Positions 20,211-31,000 of a stretch of 64,000 bases of DNA are shown here, one piece after another. The position numbers were made by a program, and so were the translations under genes. The notes below the pieces were generated by a model. The model was not told the DNA's origin, did not search any database, and saw nothing but the letters and a program-made list of their open reading frames with translations. Location of the stretch: assembly GCF_001661345.1 (NCBI RefSeq), contig NW_017962913.1, forward strand, positions 1,431,428-1,495,427. Direction: 5' to 3'. Source of the DNA: Ascoidea rubescens DSM 1968 (lineage: Eukaryota > Ascomycota > Saccharomycetes > Ascoideales > Ascoideaceae). Each line of letters starts with the position of its first letter. Within the stretch, counting starts at the first letter, position 1.

Positions 20211-21107
20211 ATGACTAGTATAAAGGCAATAACTCAAAAGAGAAGACAGGTTTATAAACCTATACTAGAATTACCATATTCAATCAATAATAATTACTGG
20301 CCAGATAATTCGATATTAAGCAAAAACATCAATCAGCTAGATAATCTATTGGACAATTTGTTGATTATTTTGAAACCCATAAAGGATTACTACACTTTAA
20401 TTGATTACGAGAAGCAAAACAATATTAAAAAGACTAAAAAAAAGGAAAAGAGTAATGATGCCATAGAAGAGAAAGGGAGTGGTATAACCAGGGAAAAGCC
20501 CGAAATATTTAACCATATAACGATTGGATTTAACTCGACGATTAAATCATTGGAAAGACAGTGTTCAGTAAAGCATTTGCACAAGGAAAAAACAAACAGA
20601 GATAAAACAAACGATCAAAGGGAAAATAAGAGAGAGATTTCAATTGATTTGGTGTTTGTGTGTAAAAACGACATTCAACCTCAAATACTCACAAATCATT
20701 TGCCAATGCTCTGCTACAATGCCTCGAGTCTTTGCGGCAAAAACATCAAATTGGTGGAATTGCCGAAGAACACCATCGACAGGATGTCGTCGTTCTTGTA
20801 TCCTGGTGAAAATGGAGCCAGCAGCGGCAGCAACTACAACTACGGAGGCATCATCGGCATGGAGGCTAGCTACTTGAAGAACAGCCCGCTGGTCAACCAG
20901 CACAACCTCAGGATGTTGGAGGACATTCTCCTGGAAATCGGCAACGTCAGCATCAGCTGGCTCAACGCCCACACCTTGCGCTACGCAAAGCTGAACATCA
21001 AATTGCTCAAAACCAGCGCGCCGGTGCTTCTGAAGACCAAGCAGCACAAGCTGCAGAAGCTGCACACGCGCAAAACGCTAGACCCACCGCTGCGGGTCGG
21101 CAGCTGA
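20211..21107 (+). CDS. POP3: RNase P / RNase MRP subunit Pop3
   Basis: 298 residues. The N-terminal block KRRQVYKPILELPY and the C-terminal SWLNAHTLRYAKLNIKLLKTSAP match fungal Pop3, as does the central IDLVFVCKNDIQPQIL..LPMLCY segment (an L7Ae/Rpp38-like core). Pop3 binds the RNA of RNase P (tRNA 5' processing) and RNase MRP (rRNA processing). A Lys-rich insert at about 75-100 and a Gly/Ser/Asn loop near 205 are lineage-specific. Base composition shifts sharply within the gene. The first two thirds are AT-rich and the last third (from about 20690) is GC-rich, with most of the CTG codons found in the window. Confidence 0.82.
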   Translation: MTSIKAITQKRRQVYKPILELPYSINNNYWPDNSILSKNINQLDNLLDNLLIILKPIKDYYTLIDYEKQNNIKKTKKKEKSNDAIEEKGSGITREKPEIFNHITIGFNSTIKSLERQCSVKHLHKEKTNRDKTNDQRENKREISIDLVFVCKNDIQPQILTNHLPMLCYNASSLCGKNIKLVELPKNTIDRMSSFLYPGENGASSGSNYNYGGIIGMEASYLKNSPLVNQHNLRMLEDILLEIGNVSISWLNAHTLRYAKLNIKLLKTSAPVLLKTKQHKLQKLHTRKTLDPPLRVGS

Positions 21108-21348
21108 GCGGCGCCTACGGCACTACCAGAGCGACGGCTCCCGCATCCCGTGCCACGGCGGTGGGTCTGTTCCGGAATGAGCATGCGGAGGGAACGCAGT
21201 GGAGGAGCTCAGAGGATACAGAACTTGCAAACAGCTCAATCCAACCAGCTTATTGTTCTCACCAATATATATCTTTTAAGCTGCTTTCTTTTCCACCAAC
21301 TAGCCTGATTACCCAAGTCTTTCTGCTGTGTTTCTAGCTTTTGTCTTC

Positions 21349-23004
21349 ATGGGTTCATGTGCTTCCAAAGATGCCTCGCTCAATGATGGCTCCTCCCACT
21401 ATGCCTCGCGTACCAAGGGAACTCATCTAAACCATAATCTCTCCAGCGACAATAACCAGAACCAAACCCATCCCAATCTCTCTAATTCCAACAACATCAA
21501 TTTGAATAACACAACTGGCTCGACCTCTGTGGATTCAAATGAGAAAAACTACTCCAACAACTCAATCGACAACAATGGCAACCCTCAACATCGACAGCAA
21601 AACACCTATCCAAACTCAAATATATCAGAAAATTCAATTCCCAATAACACAAATATCAACGGCTACAACAAAGCACAGGTGCCATCGCTAAATGAGTTGA
21701 ATCCTAAAAACAGACCCGAAGCCAAAGTCTTACTATTAGGCTCTGGTGAGTCTGGTAAATCAACAGTCATAAAACAAATGAAGATTATTCATCAAGGAGG
21801 TTACTCGGCAAAGGAACTATACGACTACAAGCCATTTGTCTATAAAAATCTATTAGATTGTGCAAAGGCAATAGCAACCGCCTATAAATCCTTTGATTAC
21901 AAGTTGGATGACCTAGATGATTTGGATACTAATGATGTTCATAATACCAAAGTCACCTCAGATAAAATTGTCATTAATAATACCGATAATATCGATATTA
22001 CCAATATTAATAGTATCAATGGCATTGATGATACAAATAACGCAAATAATATTGATATTGCTAATAATACCAACACCAACACCAACAACAATTCCAATTC
22101 CAATTCCAATTCCAATAATAATAATAATAATAATGACAACAATCAAGCTTCTGTTCATTCGATTGATAATCATGAATTATTATCTCCAACAACACCACTA
22201 TCACTAGTAAATCCATCTGTTTCTCTCTCTTTAACGATCCAAGATTTAGATTTCATCTTAAATTCAAATACCCCAACACAACCAAATGAACCCTTTGATC
22301 CAATATTAGCTTTTAAAATTTTTAAATTATGGAAAAACTCTCAAACTGACCAACTAATCAACGACCATCGTAACGAATTCTACTTGATGGATTCCGCTAA
22401 ATATTTTTTTGAAAGTTTATCCCGTATATCCTCTCCTGATTATATCCCAACCTCAACTGACGTTCTAAGAACCAGAAAGAAAACCTCTGGTATCTTTGAA
22501 ACAAAATTTCAAATGGGCAACCTAAACATCCACATGTACGACGTTGGCGGCCAAAGAAGTGAACGTAAAAAATGGATCCATTGTTTCGATAACGTCTCTC
22601 TCATCATATTCTGTGTCGCCTTATCTGAATACGATCAAGTCCTTCTTGAAGAAGACTCTCAAAACAGATTAGAAGAATCTTTAAATTTGTTTGATTCGGT
22701 AGTCAACTCAAGATGGTTTGCGAGAACTTCAATTGTCCTATTCTTAAATAAGATCGACGTCTTTGCTGAAAAATTGCCTCAAAGTCCTCTAGAAAATTAT
22801 TTCCCTGATTATGCTGGTGGTCCAGATATCAATAAAGCTGTTAAATATATCTATTGGAGATTCTGTCAAGTTAATAGATCTGAATTAGAAATACGTCCTC
22901 ATATAACTCAAGCAACTGATACAAATAATATTAAAGTCGTATTTGCTGCCGTCAGAGAAACTATTCTTGAAAATAGCTTAAAGGATACTGGTTTACTATA
23001 CTAA
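21349..23004 (+). CDS. GPA2: Heterotrimeric-type G protein alpha subunit Gpa2
   Basis: 551 residues. MGSCASK gives an N-myristoylation Gly and a palmitoylation Cys. G motifs: GSGESGKST at about residue 128, [12 protein letters not shown] at about 397, NKID at about 466 and TQATDT at about 520. The C-terminus [15 protein letters not shown] and the TQATDT form fit Gpa2 better than Gpa1. Gpa2 couples a glucose/nutrient receptor to adenylate cyclase. Asn/Ser-rich sequence fills residues 10-110. A second Asn/Asp-rich insertion of about 100 residues (about 185-285) falls in the helical domain. The upstream ATG-less part of the frame is not used. The preceding intergenic DNA is GC-rich. Confidence 0.93.
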   Translation: MGSCASKDASLNDGSSHYASRTKGTHLNHNLSSDNNQNQTHPNLSNSNNINLNNTTGSTSVDSNEKNYSNNSIDNNGNPQHRQQNTYPNSNISENSIPNNTNINGYNKAQVPSLNELNPKNRPEAKVLLLGSGESGKSTVIKQMKIIHQGGYSAKELYDYKPFVYKNLLDCAKAIATAYKSFDYKLDDLDDLDTNDVHNTKVTSDKIVINNTDNIDITNINSINGIDDTNNANNIDIANNTNTNTNNNSNSNSNSNNNNNNNDNNQASVHSIDNHELLSPTTPLSLVNPSVSLSLTIQDLDFILNSNTPTQPNEPFDPILAFKIFKLWKNSQTDQLINDHRNEFYLMDSAKYFFESLSRISSPDYIPTSTDVLRTRKKTSGIFETKFQMGNLNIHMYDVGGQRSERKKWIHCFDNVSLIIFCVALSEYDQVLLEEDSQNRLEESLNLFDSVVNSRWFARTSIVLFLNKIDVFAEKLPQSPLENYFPDYAGGPDINKAVKYIYWRFCQVNRSELEIRPHITQATDTNNIKVVFAAVRETILENSLKDTGLLY

Positions 23005-24198
23005 AATTATACCAAAAAAATAAAAAAATGGCAGTTTATATAAAATTGAAATAAGAAAATAAAAAACAAACAAAAAAAAAGCAAAAAATAAAAAATAAAA
23101 AAAATAAAAAAATATAGCATTAGTATCTTATCTTATTTATTCAATTAATTTTACTCTCTTTCACTTTAAATTATTTTACTTTCTTTCACTTTAAATTATT
23201 TTACTTTACTTTACTTTACTTTATTTTATTTTATTTTACCTTTTATATTTTGGGCCAGGCAACTTGTTCTTTTAATACTAATACTAATATCAATATTTTT
23301 ATTTTTTTTTAATATTTTAATTTATCTTTTTTTTTATCATTACTATTTATTATTCTTTTTTTTCTGATTGTTTTGAACTCTCTTGTTATTTAATACTATT
23401 TTATAATTTTATTTTTCCAAATTGAATTTTTATGGTATGATTACTTTTGTTTAATTTTTCATTATTTTTCAATTACTTACTGTGTTTAGTCTAAAATTTT
23501 ATAAACATGACAAAAGCAAATAATTTGAAAATAATAATAATGTGACAATTGGATTGATATACATAATAAATTAACAAATTATTTGCTTTTGTCATGTTTA
23601 TCTTCATGTTTCTATTTTTTTTTATTTTTGTTGTTTTTTGTTGTTGGTTTTTTATTTTTTGTTTTTTTGTTGATTTGTTATTTTATTAATTTTACTGTTA
23701 TTCATAGTGCGTTGACGTTTTATTTTGTTTTTCATTAATTTATCAAATAGTTATTTTGATAAAATTAATCATTCACTCATTTATTCATTTATTCATTTAT
23801 TAATTTATTAACTTAATTATCTATTTATTATTGATGATTAATTATTGATTTTATAATCTTATAATTTGTTTTTTTTATTAATTAATTACAAAATAAAAAG
23901 TGTTTCAAAATGATAGCTGGTTCTATTAAACAATGTTCTCAAGTTTATAAACAACAATAATGTAGATACAACTTAACATATCATAAAAGCGTTGAAAGGA
24001 TAAAAGAAAAGATACAAACTGAAAAATAAAAATAGAGGTAGAAATATAAACCCAAACAAAATCCAAAACTTTTAATTAAATGAAGAAAGAAAAAATAAAA
24101 ACAACATTAAAATACTAAAATATAAATATATAAAAAATACTAACCAATTAAAAAAAAATATGAAACGAGAAATGAAAACTGAAAATGGAAACATGGGT
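23005..24198. other. AT-rich convergent region with a perfect inverted repeat
   Basis: About 1.2 kb between convergent GPA2 and the VanZ-like gene, with A- and T-rich runs and TTTAC/TTTTA repeats near 23200-23240. A 27-bp perfect inverted repeat lies in the middle (listed separately). No coding evidence. Confidence 0.65.
23501..23601. repeat. 27-bp perfect inverted repeat with 47-bp spacer
   Basis: Arms at 23501-23527 and 23575-23601 are exact reverse complements (core CATGACAAAAGCAAA). The spacer of 47 bases is not palindromic. No target-site duplication is visible at the outer edges. It could be a tiny MITE-like element, a transcribed hairpin, or a convergent terminator structure. Confidence 0.9.
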
Positions 24199-25200
24199 TT
24201 ATTCTTTAAAAGCTCCATTACCTGATGTGGTATTCGTTGACAATGGAAGAGTGGTTGAAGGTAAATCAGATAGTTCTATATTGGTCGAGTTATTGCTTTC
24301 ATTGCTGGTTATTATGTTATTATCAATACCACTTTCTAGTTTTCTACTATCTTTATTATTATTATTATCATTTTTATTAGCAGAAGTGCTTTCATTATGA
24401 TTATCAGTTGAATTTATTGAGGATTGACAACTAGAAGTTGGAGTAATTCCAACCGCCAAAAGATTATTATTATTATTGGTAATAATTTTTTTCCCATCAA
24501 GATTTGGGATACCGATTTCCAAATCTATATTATTTTTAATTTTATTATTACTATTATTATCATTATTATTATCATTATTATTATTATTGTTATTATTTGG
24601 CTTTGGACCGTATATCAATTCATCAACGTCAATAGTTTGAGTTATTATGCTGGCATTATCATTGAAATATTCACCATTTTGAATTAGCTGTTGTCTGAAG
24701 TCATGTTCTCTACCATATTGATGTAATTGATCAATTCTGTCCAGTCTTTTTTTTTGAATCAATTTTTTATGCAAAAAAGTTGAAATTAATAGTGACAAAG
24801 TTGAGCCTAGAAAATTGAAGAGAATATCATTAATATCGAATTTTCTAGTTGAGGAAATGATATTTTGGAAAAATTCAGACAAAATGCTGGCAGTAATTGA
24901 ACAAGATACAAAAGTCACCAATCTCAACTTTTTTGTGGAATTTGTATCAATTGTCCAATAAAATAGGGAAGTTAAAATGAAAAAGACTACAAAATGTAGT
25001 AATTTGTCATTTGGTAGAGAGATCTCAGCTAGACCAAGATACAAGGCAATGAAATTAGCAATTATAAAAGCTAAAGAAAAACAAGAAATCAAAATTAAAA
25101 AGAGGTTAGTTGCAAAGAACAAGAATCCAAAGAAAACAGCATCCAAGATATAAGAATGACAGGAAAACATACCCAGAAGAACAGACTTTCTTACCCTCAT
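24199..25200 (-). CDS. VanZ-like membrane protein
   Basis: 333 residues. The start MRVRKSVLL and the first 170 residues form a VanZ-like domain. There are four hydrophobic helices, the conserved NDKLLHFVVFFILTSLFYW block, and the C-terminal SEFFQ...FDINDILFNFLGS motif ahead of the last helix. A cytosolic tail of about 160 residues follows, rich in Asn and Ser and presumably disordered. Fungal members of this family are small multi-spanning proteins of unknown function. The bacterial name reflects teicoplanin resistance and should not be taken as function here. Start is the first ATG and matches the usual MRIR-type N-terminus of fungal homologues. Confidence 0.75.
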   Translation of the reverse strand: MRVRKSVLLGMFSCHSYILDAVFFGFLFFATNLFLILISCFSLAFIIANFIALYLGLAEISLPNDKLLHFVVFFILTSLFYWTIDTNSTKKLRLVTFVSCSITASILSEFFQNIISSTRKFDINDILFNFLGSTLSLLISTFLHKKLIQKKRLDRIDQLHQYGREHDFRQQLIQNGEYFNDNASIITQTIDVDELIYGPKPNNNNNNNNDNNNDNNSNNKIKNNIDLEIGIPNLDGKKIITNNNNNLLAVGITPTSSCQSSINSTDNHNESTSANKNDNNNNKDSRKLESGIDNNIITSNESNNSTNIELSDLPSTTLPLSTNTTSGNGAFKE

Positions 25201-26030
25201 TTCAGCAAGTAAATATCACTATCAGGACAACAATTAAGCAGCAACTAGATACTCTCGCACCCAGTCATTAAAAGCGATATCAGCAACCTGATTATATCTG
25301 GATTATAACCTGATGGATGTTCGCTGCAAAGCCATTCTGATGACAGTATGTGCTTTCACGCGTGTGCATGCGTGATTAGTAGGGTAACTAAACCAGTGGG
25401 ATGGGTCTAGTTTTTTTGTGCTGGATCTCCATTTGAAACAATCAAAGAAATGGACAGCCGAAGAGAATGTCAGCAAAAGGAAGCGACTGCAATAACTCAT
25501 GGAAAGAATAAGATTGCATTGAGACGAGGGTTTCAAATATTATGTTTTTTTTTGGACACAGGACTGAAAAGCACCTCTGGACGAGTATTGAGAGTTGAGA
25601 TAGTGGAAGCAAGATAGAGTTTTGAGGAAATGATTACCACAATGGGAAGAAATAATATAAAATTGATTTGGTTCTTCTTTTGACAAGTAGAACCAATTAG
25701 AAGATAATATAACTACAAGTAGAACTAATTTTAAGATATTATGATTTCCTAGAGCAAATCTAAATATACACTAATTACTAATGTTATTTTATAGTTTTTT
25801 AACTGTTTTCAGTCGAATTGTCGAAAATTTCGTGAAGACTAAGTGATGGAATTTATGTAATTAAAATGAAGACAAAAAGTATTTAAGTGGAGGGAATTTG
25901 CTTGATATTTTTGATTCTAATTCTAATTCTTTAACAAACTGTCAATTCATCTATTTTCTACTATAATTAATCAGTTATATTACACACCAACTACTTTAAT
26001 CAATTAAATTAAATTAAATACCTTTTCAAA
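25201..26030. other. Promoter region of VanZ-like gene and cupin 2
   Basis: The left half is of average composition, with an ACGCGT at 25358-25363 inside a GCGTG-rich patch. The right half is AT-rich leading into the cupin 2 ATG. Small open frames on both strands have no similarity. No gene supported. Confidence 0.55.
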
Positions 26031-26393
26031 ATGCCAATGTTATACAGACCAAGAAAAGAAGGTTACGAAGTAACCCCAACCAAAATTGGTCCAACTTCAT
26101 TTTTAGGACCAGATGTTTTTGTTTCTGATGCTCCAGAAGACAAACAAATTTCTTGTGGTTTTTACAAACAAGTTGAAGGTGAAAAATTAGTTTACACTTA
26201 CAGTTATGATGAAATGAAAGTGATTTTAGATGTTGTTGGTACTTATTATATTTCTGATGAAACTGGATACAAAGTTGAAGCTCAAGCTGGTGATGTTTTC
26301 TACTTCAAAAAAGGTACTACTATCACTTTTGAAAACATTGGTGGTTATGGTTACGCTTGGTACACTGGGTTACGTACCAGAGATGCTCTCTAA
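26031..26393 (+). CDS. EutQ-like cupin, copy 2
   Basis: 120 residues. It is paralogous to the cupin at 18930-19295, with the same MPMLY start and the same core (DKQISCGFYKQ, EKLVYTYSYDEMKVIL, GDVFYFKKGTTITFEN). Divergence concentrates in the linker at residues 15-30 and the last 12 residues. Codon usage is again strongly biased (GGT, GAA, CCA), pointing to high expression. The two copies are separated by four genes, so this is a dispersed local duplication rather than a tandem one. EutQ-type cupins have no established role in yeasts. Absence of the classic His metal ligands argues against a dioxygenase-like activity. Confidence 0.8.
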   Translation: MPMLYRPRKEGYEVTPTKIGPTSFLGPDVFVSDAPEDKQISCGFYKQVEGEKLVYTYSYDEMKVILDVVGTYYISDETGYKVEAQAGDVFYFKKGTTITFENIGGYGYAWYTGLRTRDAL

Positions 26394-26861
26394 GCTATCT
26401 GATTTTCAATTCAGATATTAATCATTAATTATTCATTTGCGCCTCTCTTTTTTTTTTTATACTTTAGATAGAAAAATCACAATAAATTCATATTCTTGTT
26501 TTTAGTTTCTGGATCAAAAGAATCAATGAAAAAAAGTAGTTAGAGACCAGAATTGAGGGACTTGCGTTTTGAAAAACGATGAAATCGGTTTTTGAGTCAT
26601 TACAAAGATTGGTTTTGGGTATCTTTTTCGAGATTTCCATTTTCTACCACTTAGAAGACATTCAAGAGACATAAGACACATTGATACGTGAAAGGTCTCG
26701 GATTGTTAATAGCAAAAATTCACTGGGACCATTCTAGTTTAGATTCATTTTTGGGCAATTTTTGTTTTTTATCATCCTTTTGTTATTTTATATTTATTAA
26801 TTGAATAAAATATTTAAGCACAAAGTGCAATTAGTAATAATATAACAAAAAATAAAAAAAA
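26394..26861. promoter_or_regulatory. ARO7 upstream region with a Gcn4-type site
   Basis: A TGAGTCA heptamer, the Gcn4 consensus, lies at 26593-26599, about 265 bases before the ARO7 ATG. The rest is AT-rich. General amino-acid control of ARO7 here is an inference from one site; S. cerevisiae ARO7 itself is not a classical Gcn4 target. Confidence 0.45.
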
Positions 26862-27686
26862 ATGGACTTCTTAAAGCCTTCAACAGTCTTGGACTTGGCT
26901 AATATTCGAGATGCATTAGTCAGAATGGAAGATACAATTGTTTTCAATTTAATTGAAAGATCTCAATTTTACTCATCACCATCGGTTTATGAACCCAATA
27001 AATTCAAGATTCCTAATTTTAAAGGAAGTTTCTTAGATTATACATTATTAAAAACAGAGATCACTCACTCAGAATTACGAAGATACGAGGCGCCAGACGA
27101 ATTGTCATTTTTCAAAAAGGAATTGCCCAAACCTCTATTGCCACCAATTAATTATCCAAAGATTTTAACATCGTATTCAAAGGAAATTAATGTCAACAAT
27201 GAAATTAAAGAGTACTATGTCAACAAGATAGTGCCAGTTATCAGTGCTAGAAAAGGAGAGCAATTGGAAAATTTGGGCAGCTGCACATTATGCGATATTG
27301 ACTGTTTGCAATCTATTTCGAGAAGAATCCACTTTGGTAGGTTTGTCGCCGAAGCGAAGTTCCAGCAAGAGACTGAGCGATTCAAGAAGTTGATTTTGGA
27401 TAAGGACATTACTGGGTTGAACGAAGCCATCACCAACCAGGCTGTAGAAGACAAAATCTTGGTGAGATTGATTGAGAAGGGAAAGGCGTATGGAACAGAT
27501 CCCACGTTGAAATACTCGCAGAACATTCAAAGCAAAGTTCGTCCTAAGCTGCTCGCCCAGATCTATAAGGACTGGATTATTCCTCTCACCAAACAAGTTG
27601 AGATCGACTATCTCCTTCGAAGACTCGAGGAACCAGACACCTTTGAGACAGAATCTGCTGAAGAAGGAGACGACTCTGCTGCCTAG
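26862..27686 (+). CDS. ARO7: Chorismate mutase
   Basis: 274 residues. Chorismate mutase (AroQ fold, fungal allosteric type) converts chorismate to prephenate at the Phe/Tyr branch. MDFLKPSTVLDLANIRDALV, ERSQFYSSPSVYEPN, IPNFKGSFLDY and LQSISRRIHFGRFVAEAKF match yeast Aro7 closely; the active-site Arg and Lys of the last block are retained. VEIDYLLRRLEEPD closes the domain. A short acidic tail follows. Length is close to S. cerevisiae (256). The family is feedback-inhibited by Tyr and activated by Trp. The 3' third of the gene becomes GC-rich toward the VPS15 promoter. Confidence 0.97.
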   Translation: MDFLKPSTVLDLANIRDALVRMEDTIVFNLIERSQFYSSPSVYEPNKFKIPNFKGSFLDYTLLKTEITHSELRRYEAPDELSFFKKELPKPLLPPINYPKILTSYSKEINVNNEIKEYYVNKIVPVISARKGEQLENLGSCTLCDIDCLQSISRRIHFGRFVAEAKFQQETERFKKLILDKDITGLNEAITNQAVEDKILVRLIEKGKAYGTDPTLKYSQNIQSKVRPKLLAQIYKDWIIPLTKQVEIDYLLRRLEEPDTFETESAEEGDDSAA

Positions 27687-28054
27687 AGACAGCACGACCC
27701 GTAGGTCTGGCTCTGTTGTTACATGGTTGTGCGTACATGTACATGAACACGCACACACGCACGGCTGCTCACCTCAGCTCTGTCGCCGCCTCCAGCAATA
27801 AATGTTCTGAATCCAACCGCCATATCGCTGTGAGAAGTTTCTGCTTCTGCTTCTTCTGCTGCTTCTGGGACCCTTCTATGTGCTGTCTGTTCTCGCTGTC
27901 TGTTTTTGCTGTCTTTTTCCTCACTGCTTTTTGTCAGAATAGCTTGCAAAAATTCTGCTAGCCGCCACCAGCGATCTCAAACTGTTATCAATCTTTGTCT
28001 ATTGCCTTTGGTCATAATCACCACTTATCTCTATTCTCTCATATCCACATCTTG
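27687..28054. promoter_or_regulatory. GC-rich promoter region of VPS15
   Basis: Markedly GC-richer than average, with a CGCACACACGCACGG stretch. TAGCCGCC at 27959-27966 matches the core of a URS1/Ume6-type site except for its last bases. No gene seen. Confidence 0.45.
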
Positions 28055-31000
28055 ATGGGCACTCAATTATCTTTGCTCACACCCACAGCTCCTACTGTTG
28101 CACTATCCTCTTATATAGACGTTCTTGATGGAATACAGTATTTTGATCAGCTAGGCAGAACACGATTCTTAAAAACCATAAAGGCTGCTGATCAAAATGG
28201 CTACTTGATTGTTAAACTACTAATCAAACCTGATTTAAGTCTTGATCATGCCTCCTTAAATTCAATTGATTCAAATAACATAATTAAAACTGACTCAATT
28301 ACCAACAATATCCTAATTTCAAATACCACTACTCTCAATCCAAATAACTTTGATAATGGAAGCAATAACAATAGTAACGATAATATCGTCATTATAAATT
28401 CTAATAATGCTTCTAACATAAATAAAAATTTAACATTTAATAGTGCTAACAATAATAACAATCTAAATTCAAACTCAAATCAAACCACAAATATAAACAT
28501 AACTTCAAAAATTGATGATCCAAATAACTTACACGATTTGAATTTTCAAAAATGGATAAATATCCTACAAAATCAAAGAAAAATACTATCAAACATTCCA
28601 AGTGCAATTCCCTACACTAAAATAGTCGAGACAGAAAAGGCTTGCTATTTGTTAAGACCCTTTTTGTACTCGAACTTATACGATATAATAAGCACAAGAC
28701 CCTTTTTAGAAAAAATAGAAAAAATTTGGATAACATTTCAACTATTATCAATCTTATCAAAAATTCATGAAAACGATATAACTCACGGTGACATAAAATC
28801 AGAAAATATCATGATAACAACTTGGAAGTACTGCCTCTTGACCGATTTTGCTCCTTTTAAACCAATATACTTACCAGAGGATAACCCATCTCAGTTTTCC
28901 TTTTTTTTCGATACTTCTCATCGAAGAACTTGTTACTTGGCTCCCGAAAGATTTCTATCCAAAAACGAAATCCAAATCCAAAATCAAGCTCAAGCTCAAA
29001 AATTAAACCTATTCAATAAATTCAAATATAAGATCAAAAATAACACAATTACAAAAGAAATGGATATATTCAGTCTCGGCTGTGTAATTGCTGAATTATT
29101 CCTTGAGGGCAATCCAATTTTCACTTTAGCTCAACTATTTAAATACAAGAAAAAACAATACACTCCAAACTTGAATTCAATCGATAACATCCATATAAGA
29201 AACTTAATAACCTCAATGATCAGTTTGAATCCAAAGGACAGAAAATCTGCAAACTACTATCTTAATGAATATAAAAATAAAATCTTTCCCTCCCATTTTT
29301 ATAATTTCCTAAATGAATACATGAAAAATATGTCCGAAGGAATAAACCTTGATGACGAATTGAAATTTAATGACAGATTTCAGGAATGTGATTATAGAAT
29401 TGAAAAACTATACAATGATTTCGATAAAATTGTCTACTTTCTTGGTTTTGATTACGATTTTAATCAAAAGCTGTTTGAACTAAATAATAAAAACTTTGCC
29501 AACGAAAGAAAAATCCTACCTATTCAACTAAACCTACCAACTCTAAAGGGCTACACCCTAAAATCTACTTCTCAAGTCAATTTACATGATGGTTCCGCTC
29601 TAATCATTTTAAGTCTATTATTAAGCTCAATAAGAAATACATTCCTAGCTTCAAGTAAAATTAAAGCTTGCGAACTACTTTTAGCATTAAGCGAACGAGT
29701 TAATGATGAAGCAAAATTAGATCGTTGTTTACCTTATTTAATCTACTTATTAGATGATCCATGTCAAGATGTTCAAGTTGCTGCTCTAAAATCATTTACC
29801 AAATTATTAGAAATGGTTGATTCCCTAACACCCGTCAATGTTTTCCTATTCTCAGAATATATAATTCCTAATCTTATAACAATGCTAAGAAAGGCCAATC
29901 CTTATGTTAAAATGTTTTTTGCTTCATCTTTGCCCAGCTTGGCTCAATCGGCTTCAAGATTTCATGATATGATTCAATTGATGAAATCAAATGTAATCAA
30001 CTCCTCAATTGATCCAGAAACTGAAAATGGTATACTTACATCTGATAATGTTTTTGACGTATCTAAAATCTCTTTATCCGAAGATATTGAAGAATTTGTA
30101 GTTTCCCTTTTAACTGACACTGATCCTTATGTTAAAATTGCTTTTTTACAAAACATTATTCCCTTGTGTGGCTTTTTTGGCAAAGAAAAGACCAATGATG
30201 TTATACTAAGTCATTTGATAACTTATCTTAATGACAAGAATCCTCAATTAAGAATGGCCTTTGTAGATTGTATTGAAGGCATAATAATATATGTTGGCCC
30301 ATTGAATTTTGAACAATATGTATTACCACTATTAGTTCAAACTTTAACTGATCCTGAGGAATTTATTGTGATAAAAGTATTGCAAAATTTTAATAAATTA
30401 GTAAAACTTAGATTAATAAGAAAACCTTTTATTTGGGATATTGCCAAAACAGTATCAAAATTAATATTGCATCCAAATGAATGGATAAGACAAGCAACTC
30501 TACATTTAATAATATCAATAGCAGATAGTTTGATTTTTGCTGAAAAATATTGCATTTTACTTCCGTTAGTTAAACCCTTTTTCAAGTACCACTTTACTGA
30601 GTTTGATTGGAATACTTTGTATCCAGCAATGAAATCTCCAGTGACAATAGCTGTTTATAAATTATCGTTAACATGGTCTCTAAAAGCAGAAAAATCATTA
30701 TTTTGGGCGACAGATAAAGGCAGCTTAGACAAGAACTCATTAAGCAACAATGGTTTGACTTTTATGGCTAAATCATTAGAAGGAATGGTTTCAAGATTAA
30801 CAATAGCGGGTAGTAATAATGGAACAAATGGCAATCAAAATAAAAAAGCGCAAAATGAAGGTCTCATAACTGATAACGCTTCGGTTCCACTTTCTTCTGA
30901 TGATCATAAATGGATTGAAAAATTAATACTGTCTGGATTTGAAACAAAAGATTTATGGAAACTAGCGACATTAAGAGACTATTTATATCGTGTGGCAAGA

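Noticed and set aside
25315-25360. Short ATG exon ending in a GTATGT donor (ATGGATGTTCGC...)
   Set aside because: No branch point and acceptor giving a frame into any recognisable exon downstream.
25303-25536. 77-codon minus-strand frame upstream of the VanZ-like gene
   Set aside because: No similarity, promoter location, and no conserved start.
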